64,000 nucleotides of DNA from Pseudomonas graminis (GTDB lineage Bacteria; Pseudomonadota; Gammaproteobacteria; Pseudomonadales; Pseudomonadaceae), in assembly GCF_900111735.1 (NCBI RefSeq), contig NZ_FOHW01000010.1, positions 1 through 64,000 on the forward strand, read 5' to 3'. Below, piece by piece: positions 1-8,323 of this stretch. Below the pieces are notes generated by a model. The model did not search any database, had not been told where the DNA came from, and saw nothing but the letters and a program-made list of their open reading frames with translations. Position 1 is the stretch's first letter. Every line of letters starts with the position of its first letter. A program made the translations under genes and the position numbers.

Positions 1-1
1 G

Positions 2-220
2 CTGCGAATGCAGGCCCACCCGGAAATGGTCGAGGCTCGACGAAGCATCGTTGAGCACCCGTTTGGCAACCTCAAACAATGGATTTACGGCAATGGCCGT
101 TTCCTGCTTCGCCAGCTCAAAGGTGCGCGAACGGAAATGGCGCTGGCGGTGAATGCCTATAACCTGAAAAGAGCGATCAACGTGCTGGGTGTGCGCCGAA
201 TGATGGAGTTACTGGCCTGA
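2..220 (+). CDS. C-terminal end of an IS1182-type transposase (cut by the window edge)
   Basis: The reading frame is open from the first bases of the window, so only the last 70 or so residues are seen. The sequence RRSIVEHPFGNLKQWI followed by FLLRQLKGARTEMALAVNAYNLKRAINVLG is typical of the C-terminus of IS1182/IS5-like DDE transposases, in which the E of the catalytic triad sits in this segment. A strong hairpin terminator follows 33 bases after the stop. The insertion sequence probably ends near position 300, where the truncated tpsB fragment on the opposite strand begins. Whether the element is intact cannot be told because its left part is outside the window. Confidence 0.8.
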   Translation: MRMQAHPEMVEARRSIVEHPFGNLKQWIYGNGRFLLRQLKGARTEMALAVNAYNLKRAINVLGVRRMMELLA

Positions 221-252
221 GGAAGGCCTTTTTCTTCTCTGTGTAAATGGAA

Positions 253-284
253 AATGCCCCGAGTTGATCGGGGCATTATTTTTG
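253..284 (+). terminator. Rho-independent terminator of the transposase
   Basis: A 10-bp perfect stem (aatgccccga at 253-262, tcggggcatt at 268-277) with a 5-base loop is followed by a run of T. It sits 33 bases after the transposase stop codon. Confidence 0.85.
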
Positions 285-307
285 GTTAGCTACTGGGTAT
301 CTGGTTT

Positions 308-505
308 TCACACGGTCTGGACAGGTGCAGCTTGCTTGCCGGGCAGACTCTTGAGGTCTTCGAGGCGGCGCTGCTGCTCCTGGAGCAGCTGTTCCTGACG
401 GTCGCGCAACAAATCCTGATCGCCCGGATTCGGCGCCGCGAGGATGGTGAGCGGAATGGCGACGAGCAGGCAAAACAGCCCAACTCTGAGTGCGGGGAAA
501 TTCAC
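308..505 (-). pseudogene. N-terminal stump of a TpsB (ShlB/FhaC/HecB) outer-membrane transporter
   Basis: Sixty-five residues remain: a Sec signal peptide (NFPALRVGLFCLLVAIPLTI, then LAA) followed by PNPGDQDLLRDRQEQLLQEQ, the N-terminal helix usual in two-partner-secretion TpsB proteins. Intact TpsB proteins are about 550-590 residues, so nearly the whole POTRA/beta-barrel part is gone. The frame stops at 308-310, right beside the right end of the IS1182-type element, so insertion is the likely cause; the rest would lie left of the window. A GTG start at 505 is chosen because AAGGA lies six bases upstream; an ATG at 526 is the alternative. No tpsA partner is in view. Confidence 0.65.
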
Positions 506-654
506 GGAGCGTCCTTGCAATAGCACAGTGATATCAATAAACGGCGCGATAGTAATTAGCCATTAGACTGACGTCAATAAGCCGGCATGAAGTTTCATGT
601 TCGCCCGAATCGTCGGTCGCGGACCTCCCTCGGTTGGCCAAAGCTCGCCACAAA

Positions 655-690
655 AAAAGGCCGCCCGCGAAAACGGACAGCCCTTTTATC
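655..690 (-). terminator. Imperfect terminator after the Lrp-type gene
   Basis: On the minus strand a stem of AAAGGGCTGTCCG against CGGGCGGCCTTT with mismatches precedes a run of T. It lies 55 bases beyond the stop of the Lrp/AsnC gene. A better-matched version of the same hairpin is found at 31937-31974. Confidence 0.5.
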
Positions 691-745
691 GTCCCGACAT
701 CTCATCTCTTGAGGGACGCAGGTTGCGGTTTAAACCGCGTTTAAT

Positions 746-1234
746 TCAATGGCGCAGCAACTTGCGCAACGGCACTCCATCCTTGAGCACCGGCGACTTG
801 ATGACGATGTAGCTGAAGTACTTGGAGATCCCGATGTTTTTGTCGAGCAGGCTTTCCACCACTTCCTGATAGTGCTGAATACTGCGGGTCATGAAGCGCA
901 CCAGGTAGTCGTAGCCGCCACTGATCAGGTGGCATTCGAGGACTTCGTCGACCAGACGGATGTTGGATTCGAACTTGGCGAAGTCTTCGCGCTTGTGGTC
1001 GCTGAGGGTGATTTCGGTGAAGACGGTGACCGAGTCGGTGATCTTGGCCAGGTTCAGATGCGCCTTGTAGCTGGAGATATAACCGGCCGATTCCAGCCGC
1101 TTGACCCGTTGCAGGCACGGGCTGGCGGACAGGCCGACGGCATCGGCGAGGCTGACATTGGTCATCCGGCCGTCCTTCTGCAGTTCGACCAGGATACTGA
1201 TGTCGATCCGATCCAGTTTTACGAGCCCTTCCAT
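746..1234 (-). CDS. Lrp/AsnC family transcriptional regulator
   Basis: The 162-residue protein has the standard layout: an N-terminal helix-turn-helix (LDRIDISILVELQKDGRMTN, then LADAVGLSASPCLQRVKRLE, roughly residues 5-50) and a C-terminal RAM ligand-binding domain containing GGYDYLVRFMTRSIQHYQEV. Such proteins act as dimers or octamers that sense an amino acid. The ATG at 1234 is chosen because AGAGG sits seven bases before it; an upstream in-frame start lacks such a site. It lies 44 bases downstream of the HAD gene, which in turn follows the aminotransferase gene on the same strand, so control of that small amino-acid operon is a reasonable inference. The effector is not evident. Confidence 0.9.
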   Translation of the reverse strand: MEGLVKLDRIDISILVELQKDGRMTNVSLADAVGLSASPCLQRVKRLESAGYISSYKAHLNLAKITDSVTVFTEITLSDHKREDFAKFESNIRLVDEVLECHLISGGYDYLVRFMTRSIQHYQEVVESLLDKNIGISKYFSYIVIKSPVLKDGVPLRKLLRH

Positions 1235-1278
1235 CACGTACCTCTTGACTGCCGTTGTAAGACAATCTTCTAGCAAAA

Positions 1279-1953
1279 TCAGCGCCGTAAAGACAGCTGA
1301 TGCTGCGCCACCAGGTCAGCCATGCTGTTGATGCAGTACTCCGCCGCGCAGGGTGAAGGCTGACGCGCCCGGTGGCGGCCGATCAGGCAGCGGTCCAGAC
1401 CGGCGAACGTGTCGACCGACGGTCCCGTGACGTGCAGGACCGGTTGCACCTGATCGCCCTGATCAGTGAGCCATTGCGGACCTTCGGCCAGGGAAATGAA
1501 ATCTTCCGGTGCAATTCCCAGCCGCTCACAGAGCACGCCACGGTCCTCGGCATCGCGGTCGCCGCGCACCAGCAGTCGATAGAATTTGCGCAAGTACAGC
1601 ATCGCCCCCGGTGCGTCTTCGAACAACGACCAGTTGCCCGCCGAACGGGCGAAGCTCATGCCCTCCTCCCAACTGGCGTGCAGGCCCCACTTTTCGGCGA
1701 GTTGGCGATGGGCGAAGCACAACAGGCCGCTGAAGCCCAGCTCGGCGAAGCGCGGATACAGGGTCGCAACGACGGCGTTGAATTCCGCCAGCACTTCATC
1801 TTTGGCGGGTTGCCCGCCGCGGCTGTCAAGCAGCGGTTGCAGCGCGGCCCAGACGCCCGAATCGCGATCCACCAGCACTTCGTCGCAATCGATCAGTAAC
1901 GCTCGGTACTCTGTTAGTCCGATTCCGGTCAGCCCCAATTCTGTCAGCCCCAT
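1279..1953 (-). CDS. HAD-superfamily hydrolase
   Basis: The 224-residue protein begins with a HAD motif I (ALLIDCDEVLVD, with the nucleophile and acid aspartates of D-x-D in place) and has an alpha-helical cap region (LQPLLDSRGGQPAKDEVLAE, then PRFAELGFSGLL), as in haloacid dehalogenase/phosphatase relatives. The ATG at 1953 follows a strong AGGAGGT site. It sits between a GabT-type aminotransferase (59 bases upstream) and an Lrp regulator (44 bases downstream). The natural substrate cannot be assigned; a second, type II dehalogenase-like HAD protein is at 20672-21340. Confidence 0.75.
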   Translation of the reverse strand: MGLTELGLTGIGLTEYRALLIDCDEVLVDRDSGVWAALQPLLDSRGGQPAKDEVLAEFNAVVATLYPRFAELGFSGLLCFAHRQLAEKWGLHASWEEGMSFARSAGNWSLFEDAPGAMLYLRKFYRLLVRGDRDAEDRGVLCERLGIAPEDFISLAEGPQWLTDQGDQVQPVLHVTGPSVDTFAGLDRCLIGRHRARQPSPCAAEYCINSMADLVAQHQLSLRR

Positions 1954-2012
1954 GTGGATCAAACCTCCTGGATGCATTTAGCCCAGCGCGGGCACTGCTC
2001 TGGTTCAAGAGT

Positions 2013-3308
2013 TCAAGACTTCAAGACCCGTGCCAAGGCCGCGTCGAGGATCTGTACCGCTTCGTCGACCTGGGCTTCGGTGGTGACCAATGGCGCAAGG
2101 AAGCGCAGTACGTTGCGGTAAACGCCGCATTTGATCACCAGCAAACCGCCGGCGCGGGCTTCGTCGATCACTCGCTGGTTGAGGTCGGCATCGGGGGTCC
2201 GCGCGGCGTCATCCTTGATCAGCTCGATCGCCAGCATGAAACCGGTGCCACGGACGTCGCCGATGCGTGGGTAGCGCGCCTGCAAACCGATCAGGCCACG
2301 GCGCAGGCGTTCCCCCAGAAGTTGGCTGCGCGCCAGCAGTTGTTCTTCCTCGAACGCGTCGATCACCGCCAGTGCCGCCGCGCAGGCCAGGGCGTTGCCG
2401 CCGTAGGTGCCGCCGAGGCCCCCGGGCAGTGGCGCATCCATGATGTGCGCCTTGCCGACCACGCCGGACAAAGGCAAGCCACCGGCGAGGCTCTTGGCGA
2501 CTGTCACCAGATCAGGCTGGATACCGGAGTGCTGGTAGCCAAACCAGGTACCGGTGCGACCGAAGCCGCTCTGGATCTCGTCGAGGATCAACACGATGCC
2601 GTGCTTGTCGGCCAACGCGCGCAGGGCCTGGAGAAACTCAGGCGGCGCGGTGAGGAAGCCGCCATCGCCCTGCATGGGTTCGATGAGGATGGCGGCGACG
2701 CGGTCCGGTGCCACTTGGGTCGCCAGCAGTTCCATCAGCGCACTGAGTGCCGCCTCGCTGCTGACGCCGCGATACGTGTTGGGGTAAGGCGTGTGGAACA
2801 CCTCCGGCGCAAACGGCCCGAAGTTCTGTTTGTACGGTTGGCTCATGCCGGTGAGCGTGGTGCCGAGCAAGGTGCGTCCATGGAAGCCGCCACGAAAGGC
2901 GATGACCGCCGAGCGATTGGTATGGGCACGGGCGATCTTCACGGCGTTTTCCACCGCTTCAGCGCCGGAGGTGAAGAACGCGGCCTTGTAGGCTTCCCGC
3001 CCCCCGATCATTTCGCAGAGGCGCTGAGCCAAGTCGAGATAGGGGGTATAGGCCGCCACCTGAAAGCAGGCGTGGGAGACTTTTTGCAGTTGAGCCTGCA
3101 CGGCGGCGACCACTTTCGGGTGGTTGTGGCCGATGTTGAGTACGCCGATGCCACCAACGAAATCCAGGTAGCGCTTGCCATCCACGTCCCACAATTCAGT
3201 GCCTTGGGCGCGGTCGATCACCAGCGGGTGCGCGGTCACCAGGCCACGGGGCACAAATTGCTCGCGCTGACGGAGCAAATGAGGGGTTTCGTCGACTTTG
3301 CTGTTCAT
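2013..3308 (-). CDS. gabT: Class III aminotransferase, 4-aminobutyrate transaminase type (GabT-like)
   Basis: This 431-residue PLP enzyme would move the amino group of 4-aminobutyrate (or a similar omega-amino acid) to 2-oxoglutarate, giving succinate semialdehyde. Visible features are SGAEAVENA near residue 114 (phosphate binding), the [12 protein letters not shown] segment near 242-253 with the PLP-contacting Asp and Gln, and the Schiff-base Lys at about 272 in TVAKSLAGG. Length matches the family (about 425-430). ATG at 3308 is preferred over 3320 because of GGGAA six bases upstream. A succinate-semialdehyde dehydrogenase (8324-9784) is 5 kb away. 5-Aminovalerate or another omega-amino acid is an alternative substrate. 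Confidence 0.8.
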   Translation of the reverse strand: MNSKVDETPHLLRQREQFVPRGLVTAHPLVIDRAQGTELWDVDGKRYLDFVGGIGVLNIGHNHPKVVAAVQAQLQKVSHACFQVAAYTPYLDLAQRLCEMIGGREAYKAAFFTSGAEAVENAVKIARAHTNRSAVIAFRGGFHGRTLLGTTLTGMSQPYKQNFGPFAPEVFHTPYPNTYRGVSSEAALSALMELLATQVAPDRVAAILIEPMQGDGGFLTAPPEFLQALRALADKHGIVLILDEIQSGFGRTGTWFGYQHSGIQPDLVTVAKSLAGGLPLSGVVGKAHIMDAPLPGGLGGTYGGNALACAAALAVIDAFEEEQLLARSQLLGERLRRGLIGLQARYPRIGDVRGTGFMLAIELIKDDAARTPDADLNQRVIDEARAGGLLVIKCGVYRNVLRFLAPLVTTEAQVDEAVQILDAALARVLKS

Positions 3309-3523
3309 GGCATTTCCCATCGTGAGTCCGGCAACCTGGAGGCGGTTGCGATGCTGATCAGGTTACGGCGTGCGGGCAACGCACTTAGCCGAACTTGGCC
3401 CGTGAGAAATTCGGATCAACTGTTTTGGCCCCGCCTTTCGACAGATCCTGCGCCGGCCTTGGGGGATGATGTGGGCGACTTCCCAACATCTTTCCTACAA
3501 CCTCCCTTCAACAGGAAATGCCC

Positions 3524-4450
3524 ATGGCCTTGCTTTACAAAGCCGACCCCGCGCGCGCGCCACACTGGCAGACGCTGTTCGCCGAACACGCCCCGGACAT
3601 CGAATGGCGCGCCTGGCCGGACATCGGTAATCCCGAAGAGGTCGAGTACCTGGCGGCCTGGCAGGCCCCGGATGATCTGACGCAGTTGCTGCCGAATCTG
3701 AAGGTGCTGTTCGCGCTGTCCGCCGGAGTGGACCAGCTGGATCTGTCGCGTTTGCCGGCGGATCTGCCGGTGGTGCGGTTGCTGGATCCGGGCATTACGC
3801 GGGGGATGTGCGAGTACGCGACGTGGGCGGTGTTGAGTCTGCATCGGGACATGCTGCGGTACCGCGAGCAGCAGGCAGCGCGCTGTTGGCAGGCGCATCT
3901 GTTGCAGCCGGCGGAGCATCGGCGTGTGGGGGTGATGGGGTTGGGTACCCAGGCGCAGCAGATTCTGGCGACGCTGGCGCCGTTCGGGTTTGCGCTGTCG
4001 GGCTGGGCACGCAGTGTTCATGAGATTGAAGGGGTGGCGTGTTTTGCGGGTCAGGCGCAGTTGTCGGGGTTTCTGGGTCAGTGCGATATTTTGTTGTGTG
4101 TGTTGCCGTTGACGGAGCAGACGGAGGGGATTCTGGACCGCAATCTGTTTGCGTTGCTGCCGCGGGGCGCGGGGCTGGTGAATATGGGCCGCGGCGGGCA
4201 TCTGGTGGAGGGGGATTTGCTGGAGGCGCTGGAGAGCGGGCAGTTGGGGGCCGCTGTGCTGGATGTGTTGCAGGTGGAGCCGGCGGGGTCTGATCATCCG
4301 TTTTGGGATCATCCGCAGGTGGTGTTGACGCCGCATGTGGCGGCGATGACGCAGCCGGCGAGTGCGTTTGGGGTGTTGCTGGAGAATATTCGGCGGTTTG
4401 AGCGGGGGGAGCGGATGGTGGGTGAGATAGATCGTAATCGGGGCTATTGA
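3524..4450 (+). CDS. ghrA: Glyoxylate/hydroxypyruvate reductase A
   Basis: A 308-residue D-2-hydroxyacid dehydrogenase that reduces glyoxylate or hydroxypyruvate with NADPH. Seen are the nucleotide-binding loop VGVMGLGTQAQQ (about residues 135-146), the catalytic Arg region (GLVNMGRGGHLVEGDLL), the acidic residue in LDVLQVEPAG, and the catalytic His in TPHVAAMTQP. The third glycine of the GxGxxG motif is replaced by Ala, which is seen in this subfamily. ATG at 3524 is chosen over 3518 because AGGAA stands at proper spacing only for the former. The second half of the gene is unusually rich in GTG/GGG codons compared with its neighbours. It is monocistronic, followed by repeat DNA. Confidence 0.9.
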   Translation: MALLYKADPARAPHWQTLFAEHAPDIEWRAWPDIGNPEEVEYLAAWQAPDDLTQLLPNLKVLFALSAGVDQLDLSRLPADLPVVRLLDPGITRGMCEYATWAVLSLHRDMLRYREQQAARCWQAHLLQPAEHRRVGVMGLGTQAQQILATLAPFGFALSGWARSVHEIEGVACFAGQAQLSGFLGQCDILLCVLPLTEQTEGILDRNLFALLPRGAGLVNMGRGGHLVEGDLLEALESGQLGAAVLDVLQVEPAGSDHPFWDHPQVVLTPHVAAMTQPASAFGVLLENIRRFERGERMVGEIDRNRGY

Positions 4451-4474
4451 GATCTAGATCAAGATCAAGATCAA

Positions 4475-4750
4475 AGGCGTCGGCCTAACGGCCTCGGGTT
4501 TCGCCTTCGGCGAGTTACTTGGAAAAGCACCCCAAGTAACCAAGGGTGCTTGCTCCTGGTTGGGCTCCTCCTTCGTCGGAGTACCCTCACTTCGACGACG
4601 CTCCGTGGGCCCGCGCCGAACGGACATCCATGTCCTGACGGCGCTCTCGCCGCATCCATGCGGCTCGACCCACTCCGCGTCGTCTACGTTCAGCCTGCAC
4701 CAAAGTCGCGATTGGCGCCGTCTGGGCTATTTGCGTATGAAGATCAAAAG
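4475..4750. repeat. Dispersed ~275-bp element, copy A
   Basis: This stretch is closely repeated at 23577-23850. Both copies begin with a hairpin around a TAAC loop, then a TCGCC/GGCGA hairpin, then the interleaved complementary segments GTTACTTGG (4514-4522), AGCACCC (4526-4532), CCAAGTAAC (4532-4540) and GGGTGCT (4544-4550), and end in GCGTATGAAGATCAAAAGC. Short reading frames on both strands are shared between copies but resemble no known family and overlap each other. It directly follows ghrA here and a cupin gene in copy B. Function is unknown. Confidence 0.8.
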
Positions 4751-4766
4751 CAGATCAAAATCGGAT

Positions 4767-5110
4767 CAAGGGCTTCCCGGCTGAAGCCGGTCCTACAGGG
4801 GTAGGCGCAGGTCCCACTGACACCGCGCATGCTTTTAGTGGGACCGGCTTTAGCCGGGAAGCTGTTGATCTGATCGTTCCCACGCTTATAGCGCTTATAG
4901 GGGACTGATTTATTTACAACGCTTCACCGTAAATTAATCTGTCCCCGGTCCGTTAGGTGACACCTGACGTCTTCCCGGCTAAAGCCGGTCCCACTGACAC
5001 AGCACATGCTTTTAGTGGGACCGGCTTTAGCCGGGAAGAGGCCAGTCCAGTCGCCAACAATTATGTGGTGTGCCATCTGACGCCTTCCCGGCTAAAGCCG
5101 GTCCCACTGA
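4767..5110. repeat. Cluster of REP palindromes and a GGGGAC...GTCCCC inverted repeat
   Basis: REP cores of the type GGACCGGCTTTAGCCGGGAA occur in both orientations near 4767-4800, 4838-4862, 4971-4996, 5014-5040 and 5084-5110. Between them 4900-4946 is a separate near-palindrome (GGGGACTGATTTATTT against AAATTAATCTGTCCCC). No convincing gene is present between ghrA and the bacteriocin gene. Confidence 0.85.
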
Positions 5111-5219
5111 CATCAAAAGCCTGTCGGCACGGCAACATCCCGAAACCGCCCTACCGTTGACCACTCGTCGGACCGCCTGCATCCTGCGCCGCCTCAAATT
5201 GGCGGACATCAGCAAGGTC

Positions 5220-6353
5220 ATGCTCAAGGACGACAAAAAAGATCCCTTTGGGGACAACTCGATTTTTAAAGGGCTTCCCAACGGGGGCGCGTCATGGACA
5301 CCGTGGAACCCGCCTCCCGAACCCGTGCGGGAGCCCACACTGATGCCAGAGCGCTGGCCCGAGCCGAAGGCGCGTACCGACAAGGTATTCGCCAAATCCT
5401 GTACCGGGGAATGGTGCAGCACTGACGCCGGCACCACCGTAGAACCCGCCTCCAACTTCGGCGCGATCATGATGGCGGGTGCCATGCTGCTGCCTTCCGC
5501 CTCCGACGCCATTGCCGCCGCACTCGGCGCAGACATGGGACTGGGCCGTATGGCCGGTGGCGGCATCATGCAACGCAGCCACACGTGGCTGCTTCGCGGA
5601 GCAGGCGGCCCGGCGAGTTTGTTCATCGTGGGCATGCTCCCAGCAAAGATGGGCGACGGCACGCTCTACACCGATGACGAATTGCGCAACCTGACTCAGG
5701 CGACAACACGGGTGCGTTTCCAGCTGCGCCGTGATACCGAAGGTGAATTGCAGATTTACGGCATCCACTCCAAGGCCTCCGGCGACGACTCGGTCCGCAC
5801 CGTGCAAGCCCGCTGGAATGCCGACAAGAGCGCGATGGAGGCACACCTCAACGGCATCACCATTCTGATGACGCCCCGCCGGGGCCGACACGGGACACTG
5901 GAACCGCTGGTCTACCCTGAAAACAGCGATGCCCGTTTAGGCACCCTCCTCGTCCACCCGATCCCGGACGACACCGACAGCCAGCTCGAAGGCCTCCCCG
6001 GCGAAGACATCACCGCAGAAGACTGCATCCTGGTCTTCCCGGCTGATTCGGGGTTGAGGTCGATGTATGTGGTGTATGCGCGGCCGTTTAATGGGGATCA
6101 TGGGTATCATCAGCCTCCGAAAGAACTCGCCGCATTTCCCGACGCAAAGGTTGCGCCCCGGAAGACATCGGTCAAGGGCGGTGGAGGTCTGCGCAAACGC
6201 TGGAAAACCCAGGCAGGCGAGATTTTCGAATGGGACAGCCAGCACGGGGCAATTGAAAAATACAACAAGCGAGGAAAACACTTGGGAGAGTTCGACGCAG
6301 AAACAGGCACTCAAACCAAAAGTGCAGACAGCACACGCGAGGTTGAACCTTGA
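5220..6353 (+). CDS. S-type pyocin/colicin-like toxin with an E3-type 16S rRNase domain
   Basis: The 377-residue protein has an S-type pyocin translocation-like middle (about residues 70-310, with ASNFGAIMMAGAMLLPSASD and TTRVRFQLRRDTEGELQIYG) and a short C-terminal domain, GGGGLRKRWKTQAGEIFEWD then SQHGAIEKYNKRGKHLGEFD, that matches the colicin E3 cytotoxic domain. The catalytic Asp, His and Glu of E3 align with Asp339, His342 and Glu346, so cleavage of 16S rRNA is predicted. There is no obvious receptor-binding N-terminal domain or TonB box. ATG at 5220 is chosen because the longer frame would start inside a REP; the ribosome site there is weak. The immunity gene overlaps its stop. Confidence 0.8.
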   Translation: MLKDDKKDPFGDNSIFKGLPNGGASWTPWNPPPEPVREPTLMPERWPEPKARTDKVFAKSCTGEWCSTDAGTTVEPASNFGAIMMAGAMLLPSASDAIAAALGADMGLGRMAGGGIMQRSHTWLLRGAGGPASLFIVGMLPAKMGDGTLYTDDELRNLTQATTRVRFQLRRDTEGELQIYGIHSKASGDDSVRTVQARWNADKSAMEAHLNGITILMTPRRGRHGTLEPLVYPENSDARLGTLLVHPIPDDTDSQLEGLPGEDITAEDCILVFPADSGLRSMYVVYARPFNGDHGYHQPPKELAAFPDAKVAPRKTSVKGGGGLRKRWKTQAGEIFEWDSQHGAIEKYNKRGKHLGEFDAETGTQTKSADSTREVEP

Positions 6354-6583
6354 AATACATCGTTGAGGTATTCGACAGAGAGAGCGAACAGCTCAAGCTT
6401 GAAATCAATCTGCCCGACGGTTGCGACGCTCAATTGAGCGAAATCATGGAGTGGTCGGAACCGCAACGCGGCGACGAAGGATACGACCTGAACCGCGATC
6501 AGGCTTCAGCCATTGAGGCATTGGTTGGAAGAAAATTCTTTGATGAGGTTCATATCTTCCAACTTACATGCAATGTCGCTTAA
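6350..6583 (+). CDS. Immunity protein for the E3-type toxin (DUF7683-like)
   Basis: A 77-residue acidic protein (KYIVEVFDRESEQLKLEINL at the start, then QRGDEGYDLNRDQASAIEAL) that overlaps the toxin stop codon by four bases (TTGA). It uses a TTG start with GAGG about seven bases upstream. Position, size and acidity fit an inhibitor that binds the basic rRNase domain. The sequence is not the classic cloacin/colicin E3 immunity family; it resembles small proteins paired with such toxins in Pseudomonas. The tight overlap suggests translational coupling so that immunity is made with the toxin. Confidence 0.75.
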   Translation: MKYIVEVFDRESEQLKLEINLPDGCDAQLSEIMEWSEPQRGDEGYDLNRDQASAIEALVGRKFFDEVHIFQLTCNVA

Positions 6584-6592
6584 AGCTCGACC

Positions 6593-7195
6593 GTTTAAAG
6601 GGGACTCGTTTAAAGGGGACTGATTTATTTACAGCGCTTCTCCGTAAATTAATCTGCCCCCGGTCCGTTGGTGTGACATCCGACGCCCTCCCGGCTAAAG
6701 CCGGTCCCACTGAGATCAAAACCTGTAATCGTTGAGCCAGACACACGCAGATCGTTCCCACGCTCTGCGTGGTAATGCAGCCCCGGACGCTACGCGTCCC
6801 TGTAGGACCGGCTTCAGCCGGGAAGAGGCCCGCGCAATCGCTATCAATTTTCAGTTGGGCAACTGACGCCTTCCCGGCTAAAGCCGGTTCTACTGACACA
6901 GCGCTTGCATTTAGTGGGACCGGCTTTAGCCGGGAAGAGGCTCGCGCAATCGCTATCAATTTCTCGGTGTAGCAACCGACGCCTTCCCGGCTAAAGCCGG
7001 TCCCACTGAGATCAAAACCTGTAATCGGTGAGCCAGACACATGCAGATCGTTCCCACGCTCCGCGTGGTAATGCAGCCCCGGACGCTCTGCGTCCCTGTG
7101 GGACTCGCTTTAGCCGGGAAGGCATCAGCGGCCATACCGAAAAATTGATATTGCACACACCGGCCTCTTCCCGGCTGAAGCCGGTCCCACTATTG
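6593..7195. repeat. Repeat-rich intergenic region
   Basis: It starts with two direct copies of GTTTAAAGGGGACT, then a second GGGGAC...GCCCC inverted repeat (6615-6660). REP palindromes follow at about 6690-6712, 6800-6825, 6870-6895, 6915-6940, 6980-7005, 7100-7120 and 7165-7190. Two copies of a TTCCCACGCTCTGCGTGG...GACGCTNCGCGTCC element are at about 6750-6800 and 7047-7100. No gene is supported here. Confidence 0.85.
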
Positions 7196-7220
7196 GAACG
7201 CGTAGCCTGACGGCCCCCCC

Positions 7221-8303
7221 CTAACCCAACCTCTCGGCAATCGCCGCCCCCACATCTTGCGTCGAGCCCTTCCCGCCCAAATCCGGCGTAATCGGCCCCT
7301 CTGCAATCACTTCCTCTATAGCCTGCAATATCCCGTCATGGGCCTCGCGGTAGCGTTCGTCGCCGTTACCGAGGAAGTCGAGCATCAATGCGCCGGACCA
7401 GATCATCGCGATGGGGTTGGCGATGTTTTGCCCGTAGATGTCCGGCGCGGAGCCGTGCACCGGTTCGAACAACGAGGGGAAGCGGCGTTCGGGGTCGAGG
7501 TTTGCCGAGGGGGCGATGCCGATGGTGCCCGCGCATGCCGGGCCGAGGTCCGACAGGATGTCGCCGAACAGGTTCGACGCCACGACCACGTCAAACCGGT
7601 CCGGCTGCAGCACGAAGCGTGCACACAGGATGTCGATGTGCTGCTTGTCCCACGTCACTTCGGGATAATTCGCCGCCATGAGTGCCGTGCGTTCGTCCCA
7701 ATACGGCATGCTGATGGAGATGCCGTTGGATTTGGTCGCAGCCGTCAGGCGTTTGCGCGGGCGGGTCTGGGCGAGTTCGAAGGCGAATTTGAGGATGCGA
7801 TCGACGCCGCGGCGGGTGAACACCGATTCTTGCAGCACGAACTCGTGTTCGGTGCCTTCGAACATCTTGCCGCCCACCGAGGAGTATTCGCCCTCGGTGT
7901 TTTCCCGGATCACCACAAAGTCGATGTCGCCCGGTTCGCGCCCGGCCAGCGGACAGGGCACGCCGGGGAACAGGCGCACCGGGCGGATGTTCACGTATTG
8001 ATCGAAGTCCCGGCGAAACTTGAGCAGCGAGCCCCAAAGGGAAATGTGGTCCGGCACTTTGTCGGGCCAGCCCACGGCGCCGAAGTAGATCGCGTCATAG
8101 CCCTTGAGCTGCTCGAACCAGTCGTCGGGCATCATCTTCCCGTGGGCGAGGTAGTAGTCGCAGTGGGCCCAGTCGAGCACGTCGATGCTCAGGTTGAGTT
8201 CCCACTTTTTCGCCGCCTGTTCCAGTACCCGAAGCCCTTCGGGCAGGACTTCCTTGCCGATGCCGTCGCCCGCAATCGCGGCGATTCTGAATGCCTTGCT
8301 CAT
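7221..8303 (-). CDS. ttuC: Tartrate dehydrogenase / D-malate dehydrogenase family protein
   Basis: A 360-residue member of the isocitrate/isopropylmalate dehydrogenase family that oxidises tartrate or D-malate with NAD and Mn. The N-terminal IAAIAGDGIGKEVLPEG, the substrate-binding arginines in LLKFRRDFDQYVNIRPVRLF, the FVVIRENTEGEYS segment, the Lys in AATKSNGIS, and the metal-binding aspartates in SNLFGDILSDLGP are all present. AAGGGG lies six bases before the ATG. It is the last gene of the long minus-strand run, 20 bases after the semialdehyde dehydrogenase. Within that cluster it may act on a different 2-hydroxy acid. Confidence 0.85.
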   Translation of the reverse strand: MSKAFRIAAIAGDGIGKEVLPEGLRVLEQAAKKWELNLSIDVLDWAHCDYYLAHGKMMPDDWFEQLKGYDAIYFGAVGWPDKVPDHISLWGSLLKFRRDFDQYVNIRPVRLFPGVPCPLAGREPGDIDFVVIRENTEGEYSSVGGKMFEGTEHEFVLQESVFTRRGVDRILKFAFELAQTRPRKRLTAATKSNGISISMPYWDERTALMAANYPEVTWDKQHIDILCARFVLQPDRFDVVVASNLFGDILSDLGPACAGTIGIAPSANLDPERRFPSLFEPVHGSAPDIYGQNIANPIAMIWSGALMLDFLGNGDERYREAHDGILQAIEEVIAEGPITPDLGGKGSTQDVGAAIAERLG

Positions 8304-8323
8304 GGTGCGCCCCTTGGGTTGAC

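Noticed and set aside
4471..4804. Overlapping small proteins in the 275-bp element
   Set aside because: Frames exist on both strands at once, end differently in the two copies and lack convincing starts; secondary structure explains the conservation better.
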